From: Paucihalobacter ruber
GTDB lineage: Bacteria; Bacteroidota; Bacteroidia; Flavobacteriales; Flavobacteriaceae
Assembly (NCBI RefSeq): GCF_006494535.1
Contig: NZ_VHIQ01000007.1
Span: forward strand, 230,325-294,324
Direction: 5' to 3'
DNA: 64,000 nt
Each line of letters begins with the position of its first letter. The first letter of the stretch is position 1. Shown piece after piece: positions 16,378-24,403 of this stretch. A model generated the notes under the pieces. That model did no database searches. It saw only the letters and a program-made list of their open reading frames with translations, and was not told the DNA's origin. A program made the translations under genes and the position numbers.

Positions 16378-18138
16378 CTAGTGCGTTTCATTAACTATTT
16401 TAATACCATCGGTTATGAGGTGCGCAATTTTTGGCTGGTATTCTATATGATAATCTAAATATAAACGCGTCGTTGATATTAATTTCTGGTGCTGTTTCGT
16501 ATAAGCGAGTTCAAATAATTCTAATGTCAAAAGCCAGTCGTTTGGAAATTCTACTTTTAAGGTGTTCAACAGCTCTAATAATTCATCTTCAATAAGTTCT
16601 TTATTTCCATTTCTCAATTCCCTAATACGCTGATAAAGTCCTTCAAGCTTAAGAGTTGCCTTACTTTTGACGGCTTGATGCGTGTTGTAGTTAGAAACGT
16701 TATACAAATTTTCGAAAGAAAGAAAATCAGCACTACCCGCAAAAGCAGATATAATTGAAGACCCAACAGCCATATCAAAAGAGCCGTCTTCTGGTGAGTG
16801 CAGTATCTCACCTTTGTACATAACGGTACAATCTTCAAATAGAATTAATATTAGTTTTCCATTAATATTACGCAATCCTGTTATGTTAAGACCTTCTACG
16901 GTAATACCACTTTCGTATTCAAAAGAAATGCGCTTTCCATCGTAGAAATTATAAGCTTTTAAATCTCGTGGTCCCATATCTTCAATAGCTAGGTTAATAC
17001 CCTTTAATTTCCCGATCGGCGAGCTAAAACCATTAGAATAACGGGCTATACCGTGTCCAATAAGCTCTTTTTCGCGGGAGGCTAAGGCTGTTGGACCTTC
17101 GGTTTTGAAGAATACCACATTATTGTCTTCGTCTTTAATTAATTGAATAAACTTGCCAGAAATTTGCAGACCTGTATTTAGTTCAATAGTCCCAATTTTT
17201 TTGGAATCTATCAATTTTTGAAGTCCGCGCCAACCGCCGGTTCTAAGAGCCATGGTGTTTGCAAACTCTTCTAAAACTTCCATAAGGTAAGAAAAATCTG
17301 GTGTCACGAATAGCTGAGGTTGCGGTTTCGTTATATCAAATTCGGTTTGCGCTGCTTTTACAGAATAGGGTATTTTTTTTACAGATTCAGAAAGACACCA
17401 TTTACTTTCACCAATAGAGGATAGCAATCCTGCTCCATAGATTTTAGGGTTTTCAGGGGTGCCTATTAAGCCATATTCTACTGTCCACCAATGTAAATTT
17501 CTAATCTGTGCCATTTCGGAAAGCTCAACTTTTTCAGCTTGCAATTGATTTACCTCATTTTCGGCTTGCACTAGCTCTTCTTCTGAACTAGAGGTAGATT
17601 CTTTTAAAATTGATAACTTTCTAACAGCTTCGTAAATGGCATTGTCATGAGCCGAAAGTATCGCTTTAGATCCAATTTCGCCAAATCTCCTTAAATATTC
17701 GGCATAATCGGGATTAGCAATAATAGGAGCATGCCCGGCCGCTTCATGGATAATATCTGGTGCAGGGGTATATTCAATATGTTCTAATTGACGAATATCT
17801 GATGCGATGACCAACACTTTGTACGCTTGGAATTCCATGAAGGCATTTGGTGGAATAAAACCATCAACAGCCACAGCTGCCCAGCCTATTTCTTTTAAAA
17901 TACGATTCATTCCGTACATATTTGGAATGGTATCTATAGAAATTCCTGTCAACTCCAGCCCTTTTAAGTACATTTTGTGCGCAACTGTAGACAGATAGGA
18001 AATATTTTTTCTCATCACATATCGCCAAACTGCCTGATTAATGGGAGAATACAGGTTGTAATTTTGCGGCTTTATGAATTGTTTTAGGTGAGGAGGAAGT
18101 CTGTCAATTAAAGGATTGGACTCATATTCATGGCTCAT
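16378..18138 (-). CDS. Aromatic amino acid hydroxylase (phenylalanine-4-hydroxylase type) with C-terminal extension
   Basis: The enzyme belongs to the biopterin-dependent hydroxylases. Iron ligands are visible: His131 and His136 in HEAAGH, and Glu221 in TVEYGL (586-residue numbering from the ATG at 18138). The upstream ATG at 18180 would add 14 residues (MYRTFNNFVFKKLT) that look like leader sequence, so MSHEYE is preferred. A charged helical insert lies at about 175-210. The catalytic domain ends near 330, and the remaining 250 residues match nothing I recognise; bacterial PheH is only about 260-300 residues. Likely reaction: Phe to Tyr. It is divergent from the TetR gene that opens the phenylacetate cluster. 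Confidence 0.85.
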   Translation of the reverse strand: MSHEYESNPLIDRLPPHLKQFIKPQNYNLYSPINQAVWRYVMRKNISYLSTVAHKMYLKGLELTGISIDTIPNMYGMNRILKEIGWAAVAVDGFIPPNAFMEFQAYKVLVIASDIRQLEHIEYTPAPDIIHEAAGHAPIIANPDYAEYLRRFGEIGSKAILSAHDNAIYEAVRKLSILKESTSSSEEELVQAENEVNQLQAEKVELSEMAQIRNLHWWTVEYGLIGTPENPKIYGAGLLSSIGESKWCLSESVKKIPYSVKAAQTEFDITKPQPQLFVTPDFSYLMEVLEEFANTMALRTGGWRGLQKLIDSKKIGTIELNTGLQISGKFIQLIKDEDNNVVFFKTEGPTALASREKELIGHGIARYSNGFSSPIGKLKGINLAIEDMGPRDLKAYNFYDGKRISFEYESGITVEGLNITGLRNINGKLILILFEDCTVMYKGEILHSPEDGSFDMAVGSSIISAFAGSADFLSFENLYNVSNYNTHQAVKSKATLKLEGLYQRIRELRNGNKELIEDELLELLNTLKVEFPNDWLLTLELFELAYTKQHQKLISTTRLYLDYHIEYQPKIAHLITDGIKIVNETH

Positions 18139-18184
18139 AGTTAATTTTTTGAAAACAAAATTATTAAATGTTCTATACATTACG

Positions 18185-18218
18185 TTGGTAAATAAAGTAT
18201 TTTAGGATTTTATATCTG
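18185..18218 (+). promoter_or_regulatory. Candidate promoter of the TetR gene
   Basis: TTG (18185-18187), 23 bases, then TATATCTG (18211-18218), one mismatch from TAnnTTTG. The ATG of the regulator follows 9 bases later. Confidence 0.4.
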
Positions 18219-18227
18219 TAAATAATT

Positions 18228-18797
18228 ATGATAAACCCAACTCGAAAAGAAGAAATCATAAAAATTGCTGGAAAACTTTTTAAACAGAAAGGCTACAGCG
18301 CTGTTACCATGAGAGACCTAGCGCAAGAAATGGGTATTAAAGCGGCCAGCCTTTACAATCATATCAATTCGAAACAAGAAATTTTAGAATTAATTCTCAT
18401 TCAAATAGCCCAAGAATTTACATCGGGTATGCAAAACATTTTAATTTCTGATAATACCAATGTTGAAAAATTGAAAAGTGTCGTTCTTTTACACGTTAAA
18501 CTGGCTTCAGAAAATCCTGATGGTATGGCAGTGCTCAATAACGATTGGATGCATTTGGAAAATAAACGCGGATACTATCTTCAACTTCGCAAGCAATACG
18601 AGGATAATCTAAAGACAATTATTACAAAAGGAATTGAACATAATGAAATTAAAAATATGAACCCCGATGTTGTAATGTTTTCGTTACTATCAACCCTTAG
18701 GTATTTGTATGTTTGGATACCTAAAAAAGAAGATATTGATATTAACAACCTTACTTCGCAGTTAGTGGAAGTACTCATTGGCGGAATTAACAAATAG
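18228..18797 (+). CDS. TetR/AcrR-family regulator of the phenylacetate cluster (probable)
   Basis: The 189-residue protein has a TetR-type helix-turn-helix at about 8-52 (ARKEEIIKIAGKLF opening, then VTMRDLAQEMGIKAASLYNHINSKQEIL) and a variable helical ligand-binding domain. It is encoded immediately upstream of paaE in the same direction. In other bacteria a TetR-family PaaR represses paa genes and responds to phenylacetyl-CoA; the same role is inferred from position. A perfect inverted repeat lies directly after its stop codon. Confidence 0.82.
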   Translation: MINPTRKEEIIKIAGKLFKQKGYSAVTMRDLAQEMGIKAASLYNHINSKQEILELILIQIAQEFTSGMQNILISDNTNVEKLKSVVLLHVKLASENPDGMAVLNNDWMHLENKRGYYLQLRKQYEDNLKTIITKGIEHNEIKNMNPDVVMFSLLSTLRYLYVWIPKKEDIDINNLTSQLVEVLIGGINK

Positions 18798-18798
18798 T

Positions 18799-18816
18799 TT
18801 ACAAATAAATTTGTAA
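18799..18816. promoter_or_regulatory. Perfect inverted repeat, candidate TetR operator before paaE
   Basis: TTACAAA (18799-18805), TAAA, TTTGTAA (18810-18816) starts two bases after the regulator's stop codon. The right arm overlaps a possible -7 element, TAATTTTG (18814-18821), so binding would block a promoter for paaE. The assignment to this regulator is inference. Confidence 0.5.
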
Positions 18817-18854
18817 TTTTGAATTCTAAACTAACAGTTGTTAGTATTAAAGTT

Positions 18855-19928
18855 ATGGTACAATTTCATTCTATAAAAGTTGCGGATGTTTACAAAGACA
18901 CCAAGGATACAACCGTGGTTACCTTTGATATCCCCGAGCATTTAAAATCTGATTTTAAATTTACACAGGGTCAGCATTTAACCTTAAGAAAGGAAATAAA
19001 CGGACAAGATGTTAGGCGTTCTTATTCGCTTTGCTCCAGTCCGTTAGACAATCAATGGCGTGTGGCAATTAAACAAATTCCAGGCGGAATATTTTCGTCT
19101 TATGCCAATACAACTTTAAAATCGGGTGATGAATTGTTGGTGATGCCACCTTCAGGGAAATTTTCTGTCGATTTAGCACCAAACTTAGCCAAAAATTATA
19201 TTGCTTTTGCTGCCGGTAGTGGAATTACACCAATGCTATCTATCATAAAAACGCATTTGTTAGCAGAGCCTAATGCAACATTTAAGCTATTTTACTTGAA
19301 TAGAACTGTAAAATCAATTATATTTAAAGAAGAAATTGAGCAACTTAAAAATATATTTTTTGACAGGTTTGAGATATTTTATTTTCTAACAAAAGAGCAA
19401 AGAGACATTCCTTTGTTTAACGGCAGATTTACAGAAGAAAAAATTAAAACCCTCAGCAAGCATTTTTTTGATGTAAATGATGTAGACCATTGTTTTATTT
19501 GCGGGCCTAAGGATATGATCTTTATGATTAGTGAGACTTTACAAGCTATGGGCTTGTGTAAAGATAACATTCATTTTGAACTGTTTTTTGCGGGAGATGT
19601 GCCTGTCGTTAAAACGGCTACAAAGGAAGTGTCAACCATAAAAGCCAATGGTATTCCTGTAACCATCATTGATGGCGGAAAAGAATTTCATTTTAATATG
19701 GAATCAGATTATGATAACATTCTCGATGCAGCCTTGGCGGCGGGTGCCGACTTGCCATACGCCTGTAAAGGCGGCGTTTGCAGTACCTGCAAGTGTAAGT
19801 TGGTTGAAGGTGAAGTGAAAATGAAAGTGAACTATGCCTTAGAAGACGATGAAGTAGCTAATAATTACGTATTGAGTTGTCAGGCTGAACCTGTGAGTGA
19901 AAAAGTAGTAGTAGATTTTGATGTATAA
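18855..19928 (+). CDS. paaE: 1,2-phenylacetyl-CoA epoxidase, reductase subunit
   Basis: The 357-residue protein delivers electrons from NADPH to the PaaAC oxygenase. The N-terminal FAD-binding domain has RRSYSLCSSP near residue 52, an NAD(P)-binding domain follows (AAGSGITPMLSI), and the C-terminal plant-type 2Fe-2S domain carries the ligands CKGGVCSTCKC and a final Cys in SCQAE. The ATG at 18855 is chosen; the frame extends to a TTG at 18819, but that would overlap the putative operator and add 12 unconserved residues. It is first in the paa run, unlike the A-B-C-D-E order of E. coli. Confidence 0.92.
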   Translation: MVQFHSIKVADVYKDTKDTTVVTFDIPEHLKSDFKFTQGQHLTLRKEINGQDVRRSYSLCSSPLDNQWRVAIKQIPGGIFSSYANTTLKSGDELLVMPPSGKFSVDLAPNLAKNYIAFAAGSGITPMLSIIKTHLLAEPNATFKLFYLNRTVKSIIFKEEIEQLKNIFFDRFEIFYFLTKEQRDIPLFNGRFTEEKIKTLSKHFFDVNDVDHCFICGPKDMIFMISETLQAMGLCKDNIHFELFFAGDVPVVKTATKEVSTIKANGIPVTIIDGGKEFHFNMESDYDNILDAALAAGADLPYACKGGVCSTCKCKLVEGEVKMKVNYALEDDEVANNYVLSCQAEPVSEKVVVDFDV

Positions 19929-19929
19929 A

Positions 19930-19952
19930 ATGCCTTTGTAAAAAGGCATCTC
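19930..19952 (+). repeat. Intercistronic hairpin paaE-paaA
   Basis: ATGCCTTT (19930-19937), loop GTAA, AAAGGCAT (19942-19949), followed by CTC. It shares size, tetraloop and CTC tail with the palindromic family but has different arm sequence. Confidence 0.55.
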
Positions 19953-19997
19953 GACATAGACATTTCGAAAAAAGAAAAATTACCAAAATATAAAGCC

Positions 19998-20954
19998 ATG
20001 AGTGAAAATCAAATTAAAAATCTGGAAGCCGAATTTGAAGCAAAAATTTCGCGCGACGAAAAAATAGAGCCAAAGGACTGGATGCCCGAAAAGTACCGTC
20101 AAACACATATTCGTCAGATATCGCAACACGCCCATTCTGAAATTGTAGGCATGTTGCCCGAAGGAAATTGGATAACCCGAGCGCCGTCGTTAAGACGTAA
20201 AGTAGCACTTTTAGCTAAGGTTCAGGATGAAGCAGGACATGGTTTGTATTTGTATAGTGCTTGCGAAACCTTAGGTATTTCAAGAGACGAATTGTACGAG
20301 CAGTTACACACTGGAAAAGCCAAATATTCAAGTATTTTCAACTATCCCACGCTCACATGGGCAGATATGGGTGCAATTGGCTGGTTGGTTGATGGGGCTG
20401 CCATTATCAATCAGGTGCCATTGTGCAACACCTCTTACGGGCCATATGCCAGAGCTATGGTGCGTGTTTGTAAGGAAGAAAGTTTTCATCAGCGGCAAGG
20501 TTTTGAAATTATGATGAAATTGGCTCAGGGAACACCGGAGCAAAAGGAAATGGCACAAGATGCGTTAAATCGCTGGTGGTGGCCATCGCTTATGATGTTA
20601 GGTCCAACAGACGATGCCTCAGTTCATACCGAGCAATCCATGAAATGGAAATTAAAGCGTAAAACCAACGACGAATTGCGTCAGCAATTTATAGATCAAA
20701 CCGTTCCTCAGGCAGATTTAATTGGCCTGACCATTCCAGATTTTGATTTAAAATGGAACGAAGAACGCGGTCACTACGATTTTGGCCCCATTAACTGGGA
20801 CGAATTTTGGCAGGTTGTTAAAGGCCACGGTCCGTGCAATAAAGAGCGATTAGCAGCCAGAAAAGGTGCTTGGGAACGCGGCGAGTGGGTGAGAGATGCA
20901 GCAATGGCTTATGCCGAAAAACAAGCAGACAGAAAAGAAAAACAAGTAGTTTAA
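19998..20954 (+). CDS. paaA: 1,2-phenylacetyl-CoA epoxidase, catalytic subunit A
   Basis: The 318-residue catalytic subunit of the diiron epoxidase converts phenylacetyl-CoA to the ring-1,2-epoxide. Diiron ligand motifs of the ferritin-like fold are visible: DEAGHG near residue 77 and EESFHQRQG near 160. Length matches PaaA of other bacteria (about 310-330). Genes for all other subunits (B, C, D, E) are adjacent, so the complex is complete in this window. Confidence 0.95.
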   Translation: MSENQIKNLEAEFEAKISRDEKIEPKDWMPEKYRQTHIRQISQHAHSEIVGMLPEGNWITRAPSLRRKVALLAKVQDEAGHGLYLYSACETLGISRDELYEQLHTGKAKYSSIFNYPTLTWADMGAIGWLVDGAAIINQVPLCNTSYGPYARAMVRVCKEESFHQRQGFEIMMKLAQGTPEQKEMAQDALNRWWWPSLMMLGPTDDASVHTEQSMKWKLKRKTNDELRQQFIDQTVPQADLIGLTIPDFDLKWNEERGHYDFGPINWDEFWQVVKGHGPCNKERLAARKGAWERGEWVRDAAMAYAEKQADRKEKQVV

Positions 20955-20959
20955 CTAAA

Positions 20960-20983
20960 AGATACCCGCTTTCGCGGGCAGTA
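20960..20983 (-). repeat. Palindromic element, reverse type, paaA-paaB
   Basis: GATACCCGC, TTTC, GCGGGCAGTA: a strong CCCGC/GCGGG core, preceded by the context TAACTAAAA. The same context and outer bases recur at 27371-27405. Confidence 0.7.
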
Positions 20984-20985
20984 TT

Positions 20986-21270
20986 ATGAAAAAAAACTGG
21001 CCACTTTGGGAAGTCTTCGTAAGAAGTAAAAATGGTTTAGAGCACCGTCACTTTGGAAGTCTGCACGCTGCAGATGCTGAAATGGCACTCGAAAATGCAC
21101 GGGACGTTTATACCCGTAGAAATGAGGGTGTGAGTATTTGGGTAGTAGAATCTAAGCACATCACCGCCTCAAATCCCGAACACAACGGTGAAATGTTTGA
21201 ACCTGCTCAAGACAAGGTTTACAGACATCCAACTTTTTATAAAGTTCCTGACGAAGTGAAACATATGTAA
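20986..21270 (+). CDS. paaB: 1,2-phenylacetyl-CoA epoxidase subunit B
   Basis: The 94-residue PaaB protein (WPLWEVFVRSKNGLEHRHFGSLHAADAEMAL pattern at residues 4-34, and SIWVVES) is a small bridging subunit of the epoxidase complex. It starts 3 bases after a reverse palindrome and its stop codon is followed directly by a forward palindrome, so it is bracketed by inverted elements. Confidence 0.95.
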   Translation: MKKNWPLWEVFVRSKNGLEHRHFGSLHAADAEMALENARDVYTRRNEGVSIWVVESKHITASNPEHNGEMFEPAQDKVYRHPTFYKVPDEVKHM

Positions 21271-21271
21271 A

Positions 21272-21291
21272 ATTCCTGCGAAAGCAGGAAC
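21272..21291 (+). repeat. Palindromic element, forward, paaB-paaC
   Basis: ATTCCTGC, GAAA, GCAGGAAC (7 of 8 pairs). The following bases up to the paaC ATG resemble those after the copy at 22571 (both run into ATTAAA and GTATTA), so the repeat unit is about 42 bases. Confidence 0.8.
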
Positions 21292-21310
21292 CTTGTTAAT
21301 TAAAAGTATT

Positions 21311-22063
21311 ATGAACAAAAATCTATACAATTATATTCTCGGTGTTGCCGACAATTCACTGATATTGGGTCAGCGTTTAGGTGAATTGTGTGGCCATGGA
21401 CCTAGTTTAGAAACCGATATTGCACTCACCAATATTTCGCTTGATTTGTTAGGCCAGGTGCGTGGTTATTATCAATATGCTGCCAAAATACTTGGTGGTA
21501 ATGCATCCGAAGATACCATTGCCTTCATAAGAAAGGAACGGGATTATAAAAATGTGTTACTTGTTGAGCAACCCAATACAGATTTTGCATACGTCATTGC
21601 AAGACAATTTTTGTTTGATGTGTATCACGTTTTATTTTTAGATCAATTGCAGCATAGTAGAGATTTAACGCTTTCTGCAATAGCAAAAAAATCATTAAAA
21701 GAAGCTTTGTATCACAAACGTTTTTCATCAGATTGGATAAAAAGACTTGGTGATGGTACAGATGAAAGTCATTCAAGGATACAAAACGCCATGAATGATT
21801 TATGGGTTTTTACCAACGAATTGTTTCAACTCACAGAAGCCGATAAAGAAATGCTAAACGAAGGCATAGGTGTTGATGTCACACAATTAAAAGCAGACTA
21901 TTACAATCAACTTAACGATGTGCTAAATGAAGCCACAATTGAGATTCCCGAGGTAAAATTTTTCCAAAAAGGAGGAAAAGAAGGTGTTCATACAGAACAT
22001 ATGGGTTATATATTAGCCGAAATGCAGTACATGCAGCGCGCGTATCCTAATATGGAGTGGTAA
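21311..22063 (+). CDS. paaC: 1,2-phenylacetyl-CoA epoxidase subunit C
   Basis: The 250-residue structural partner of PaaA in the epoxidase has the same ferritin-like fold (LGQRLGELCGHGPSLE at about 20-35, EEDIALTNISLDLLGQ-like, and HTEHMGYILAEMQYMQRAYP at the end). The ATG at 21311 is chosen over an upstream TTG at 21293 that lies in the palindromic element. The paaD ATG begins 2 bases after the stop codon. Confidence 0.93.
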   Translation: MNKNLYNYILGVADNSLILGQRLGELCGHGPSLETDIALTNISLDLLGQVRGYYQYAAKILGGNASEDTIAFIRKERDYKNVLLVEQPNTDFAYVIARQFLFDVYHVLFLDQLQHSRDLTLSAIAKKSLKEALYHKRFSSDWIKRLGDGTDESHSRIQNAMNDLWVFTNELFQLTEADKEMLNEGIGVDVTQLKADYYNQLNDVLNEATIEIPEVKFFQKGGKEGVHTEHMGYILAEMQYMQRAYPNMEW

Positions 22064-22064
22064 A

Positions 22065-22565
22065 ATGACAACAACAGAGCAAAATATTGACAATAAACTC
22101 ATTCCAATCCTGGAACAAGTTTCAGATCCTGAAATTCCGGTTTTGTCAATCATGGATATGGGTGTAGTGCGCTCTGCAGTTTTGAAAAATAACAAGGTAA
22201 AAGTTGAAATTACGCCAACATACAGCGGTTGTCCGGCAATGGATGTTATTGGTGATGATATCAAAAAAGCACTCAAAGACGAAGGTTACGAGGTAGAAAT
22301 TGATTTAATTTTATATCCTGCCTGGACTACAGACTGGATAACACCCAGAGGTCGAAAAGCCCTCGAAGATTATGGAATTGCAGCACCCTTGAGCGAAACA
22401 GCCGATAAAGAAGCACTTCTTGGAAACAAGCGAATTGTTAAATGTACAAATTGTGGTTCTACCAATACCAGACTAGTCAGTCAGTTTGGGTCCACGGCGT
22501 GTAAAGCTCAGTTTCAATGTGAAGATTGTTTAGAACCTTTTGATTATTTTAAGTGTTTGAAGTAA
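22065..22565 (+). CDS. paaD: Phenylacetate-CoA epoxidase maturation protein PaaD
   Basis: The 166-residue protein has an N-terminal MIP18/DUF59 domain (DPEIPVLSIMDMGVVR at about 22-37; SGCPAMDVIGDDI with the conserved Cys) and a C-terminal four-cysteine segment (CTNCG at about 126-130 and CEDC at about 153-156). PaaD is thought to help assemble the metal centre of the complex. It is tightly linked to paaC. Confidence 0.93.
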   Translation: MTTTEQNIDNKLIPILEQVSDPEIPVLSIMDMGVVRSAVLKNNKVKVEITPTYSGCPAMDVIGDDIKKALKDEGYEVEIDLILYPAWTTDWITPRGRKALEDYGIAAPLSETADKEALLGNKRIVKCTNCGSTNTRLVSQFGSTACKAQFQCEDCLEPFDYFKCLK

Positions 22566-22570
22566 ATTAA

Positions 22571-22592
22571 ATTCCTGCGCAAGCAGGAATCT
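22571..22592 (+). repeat. Palindromic element, forward, paaD-paaG
   Basis: Perfect 8-bp arms ATTCCTGC/GCAGGAAT with loop GCAA, followed by CT and the ATTAAAGTATTA context. It begins 5 bases after the paaD stop codon. Confidence 0.85.
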
Positions 22593-22659
22593 CTTATAAT
22601 TAAAGTATTAAACAATAAAATATTTTTGTCTTAGTACAGCATGTATTCGAATCGAAATT

Positions 22660-23442
22660 ATGAATGAAAGTATACGCTTATCAATAGAAAACAATATAGC
22701 TTACATCAGGTTAAATCGCCCTGAGGTTTTCAATAGTTTCAATCGCGAAATGGCCTTAAGGCTGCAACAAGTCCTTAAGGACTGCGAAACCAATTCCGAA
22801 GTAAGAGCTTTGGTTCTTACCGGAAATGGCAAAGCCTTCTGTGCCGGTCAGGATTTAAAGGAAGTGACTTCACCCGAGTTAAATCCGGGATTCAAAAAAA
22901 TATTAGATGAACATTATAATCCTATTATTTCCTTAATTCGAACTATTAAAAAGCCAATTATTGCGGCCGTTAACGGCGTTGCTGCAGGAGCAGGAGCCAA
23001 TATTGCTTTAGCCTGTGACATTGTGTTGGCGCATGAAAAAGTTAGTTTTATTCAGGCATTTAGTTTAATTGGTTTGATACCCGATAGTGGAGGAACTTTC
23101 TTTTTGCCACGGCTCATCGGATTTCAAAAAGCTTCGGCATTAGCTATGTTAGGCGATAAGGTGTCAGCTCAAGAAGCAGAAAAACTAGGAATGATATATA
23201 AAGTGCTTCCTTTAGAAAATTTTGAAGATGAAGTAAGTCAAGTAGCCTTAAGGCTGGCTCAAATGCCAACACTTGCTTTGGGCAAAATTAAGGAAGCCTT
23301 CAACCAATCGCTAACCAATAATCTAGAAGAACAATTATCTTTAGAATCAAAATTACAAATAGAAGCAGCCCAAACAAATGATTATGCCGAAGGTGTTTCG
23401 GCATTTATAGAAAAAAGAAAACCTGATTTCAAGGGAGCTTAA
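22660..23442 (+). CDS. paaG: Epoxyphenylacetyl-CoA isomerase (crotonase family)
   Basis: The 260-residue crotonase converts the ring epoxide to oxepin-CoA. It has the oxyanion-hole segments FCAGQDL (about 67-73) and GVAAGAGANIAL (about 107-118), and the PaaG-type catalytic segment GLIPDSGGTFFLPRL with Asp in place of the second Glu of hydratases. This supports isomerase rather than hydratase function. It follows the core epoxidase genes. Confidence 0.88.
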   Translation: MNESIRLSIENNIAYIRLNRPEVFNSFNREMALRLQQVLKDCETNSEVRALVLTGNGKAFCAGQDLKEVTSPELNPGFKKILDEHYNPIISLIRTIKKPIIAAVNGVAAGAGANIALACDIVLAHEKVSFIQAFSLIGLIPDSGGTFFLPRLIGFQKASALAMLGDKVSAQEAEKLGMIYKVLPLENFEDEVSQVALRLAQMPTLALGKIKEAFNQSLTNNLEEQLSLESKLQIEAAQTNDYAEGVSAFIEKRKPDFKGA

Positions 23443-23458
23443 TTTTTGATTAGTTATT

Positions 23459-24394
23459 ATGAATCAACAAGTTCTTATCCAAGCCCACCAAAGAATACAA
23501 CCATTTATACACAATACACCAGTGCTAACTTCAAGATTACTAGATGAAATAGCCGGTGCACATGTGTATTTCAAATGCGAAAACTTTCAAAAGATGGGTG
23601 CTTTTAAAATGCGCGGTGCTTCTAATGCTATTTTATCGTTGACGCAGGAGGAACGGCAAAAAGGCGTTGTCACACATTCATCAGGCAATTTTGCGCAAGC
23701 CGTTGCATTAGCGGCCAATCAACTTGGCGTTAAATCATATATCGTAATGCCTAAAAATGCGCCACAGGTAAAGAAAGATGCGGTACGCGCCTATGGCGGA
23801 GAAATTATTGAAAGTGAATCCACTCCCATTGACAGAGAAGAAATGGCTGATAAAATCAGGATTGAAACCGGCGCTACTTTTTTGCACCCGTCCAATCAGG
23901 ATGAAGTAATTTATGGCAATGCAACAGCTGCAATGGAATTATTGCAGGAACATCCCGATTTAGATTATTTAATGGCTCCTGTTGGTGGTGGCGGACTCAT
24001 TGCAGGAACGGCCTTAGCTGCTCATTACTTTGGTAATAATTGTAAGGTGATAGGAGGAGAGCCTTCGCAAGCCGACGATGCATTCAGATCTTTGCAATCG
24101 GGTAAAATTGAATTCAATGATTCGGTCAATACAGTGGCTGACGGGTTACGCACCAATTTAGGCGATAGGAATTTCCCCATCATTCAGCAACACGTCGAAA
24201 GAATTATTTTGGTAGATGAGGATGAGATCATTCAAGCCATGAAATTAATCTGGGAACGACTCAAAATAATTATAGAGCCGTCATGTGCTGTCCCATTTGC
24301 TGCGTTAATTAAGGAAAGAGATAATTTTAAAAATAAAAATATTGGTATTATCTTATCGGGCGGAAACGTTGATGTGAAAAATTTACCATTTTAA
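23459..24394 (+). CDS. Serine/threonine dehydratase or racemase-like PLP enzyme
   Basis: The 311-residue fold-type II PLP enzyme has the lysine in FKMRGASNAIL (Lys about 54), the phosphate-binding glycine loop GGGGLIAG (about 174-181) and LSGGNVD near the end. Such proteins deaminate L-Ser or L-Thr, or interconvert serine or aspartate isomers. It lacks the C-terminal regulatory domain of biosynthetic IlvA. It is not a known member of the phenylacetate pathway, but starts 17 bases after paaG and ends 10 bases before paaH, so it is cotranscribed. Its role here is unknown. Confidence 0.85.
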   Translation: MNQQVLIQAHQRIQPFIHNTPVLTSRLLDEIAGAHVYFKCENFQKMGAFKMRGASNAILSLTQEERQKGVVTHSSGNFAQAVALAANQLGVKSYIVMPKNAPQVKKDAVRAYGGEIIESESTPIDREEMADKIRIETGATFLHPSNQDEVIYGNATAAMELLQEHPDLDYLMAPVGGGGLIAGTALAAHYFGNNCKVIGGEPSQADDAFRSLQSGKIEFNDSVNTVADGLRTNLGDRNFPIIQQHVERIILVDEDEIIQAMKLIWERLKIIIEPSCAVPFAALIKERDNFKNKNIGIILSGGNVDVKNLPF

Positions 24395-24403
24395 TCCAAA
24401 CAT

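Noticed and set aside
18819..18854. TTG start giving paaE 12 extra residues
   Set aside because: The added residues are not typical of the family and the TTG overlaps the inverted repeat and -7 motif; the ATG at 18855 fits better.
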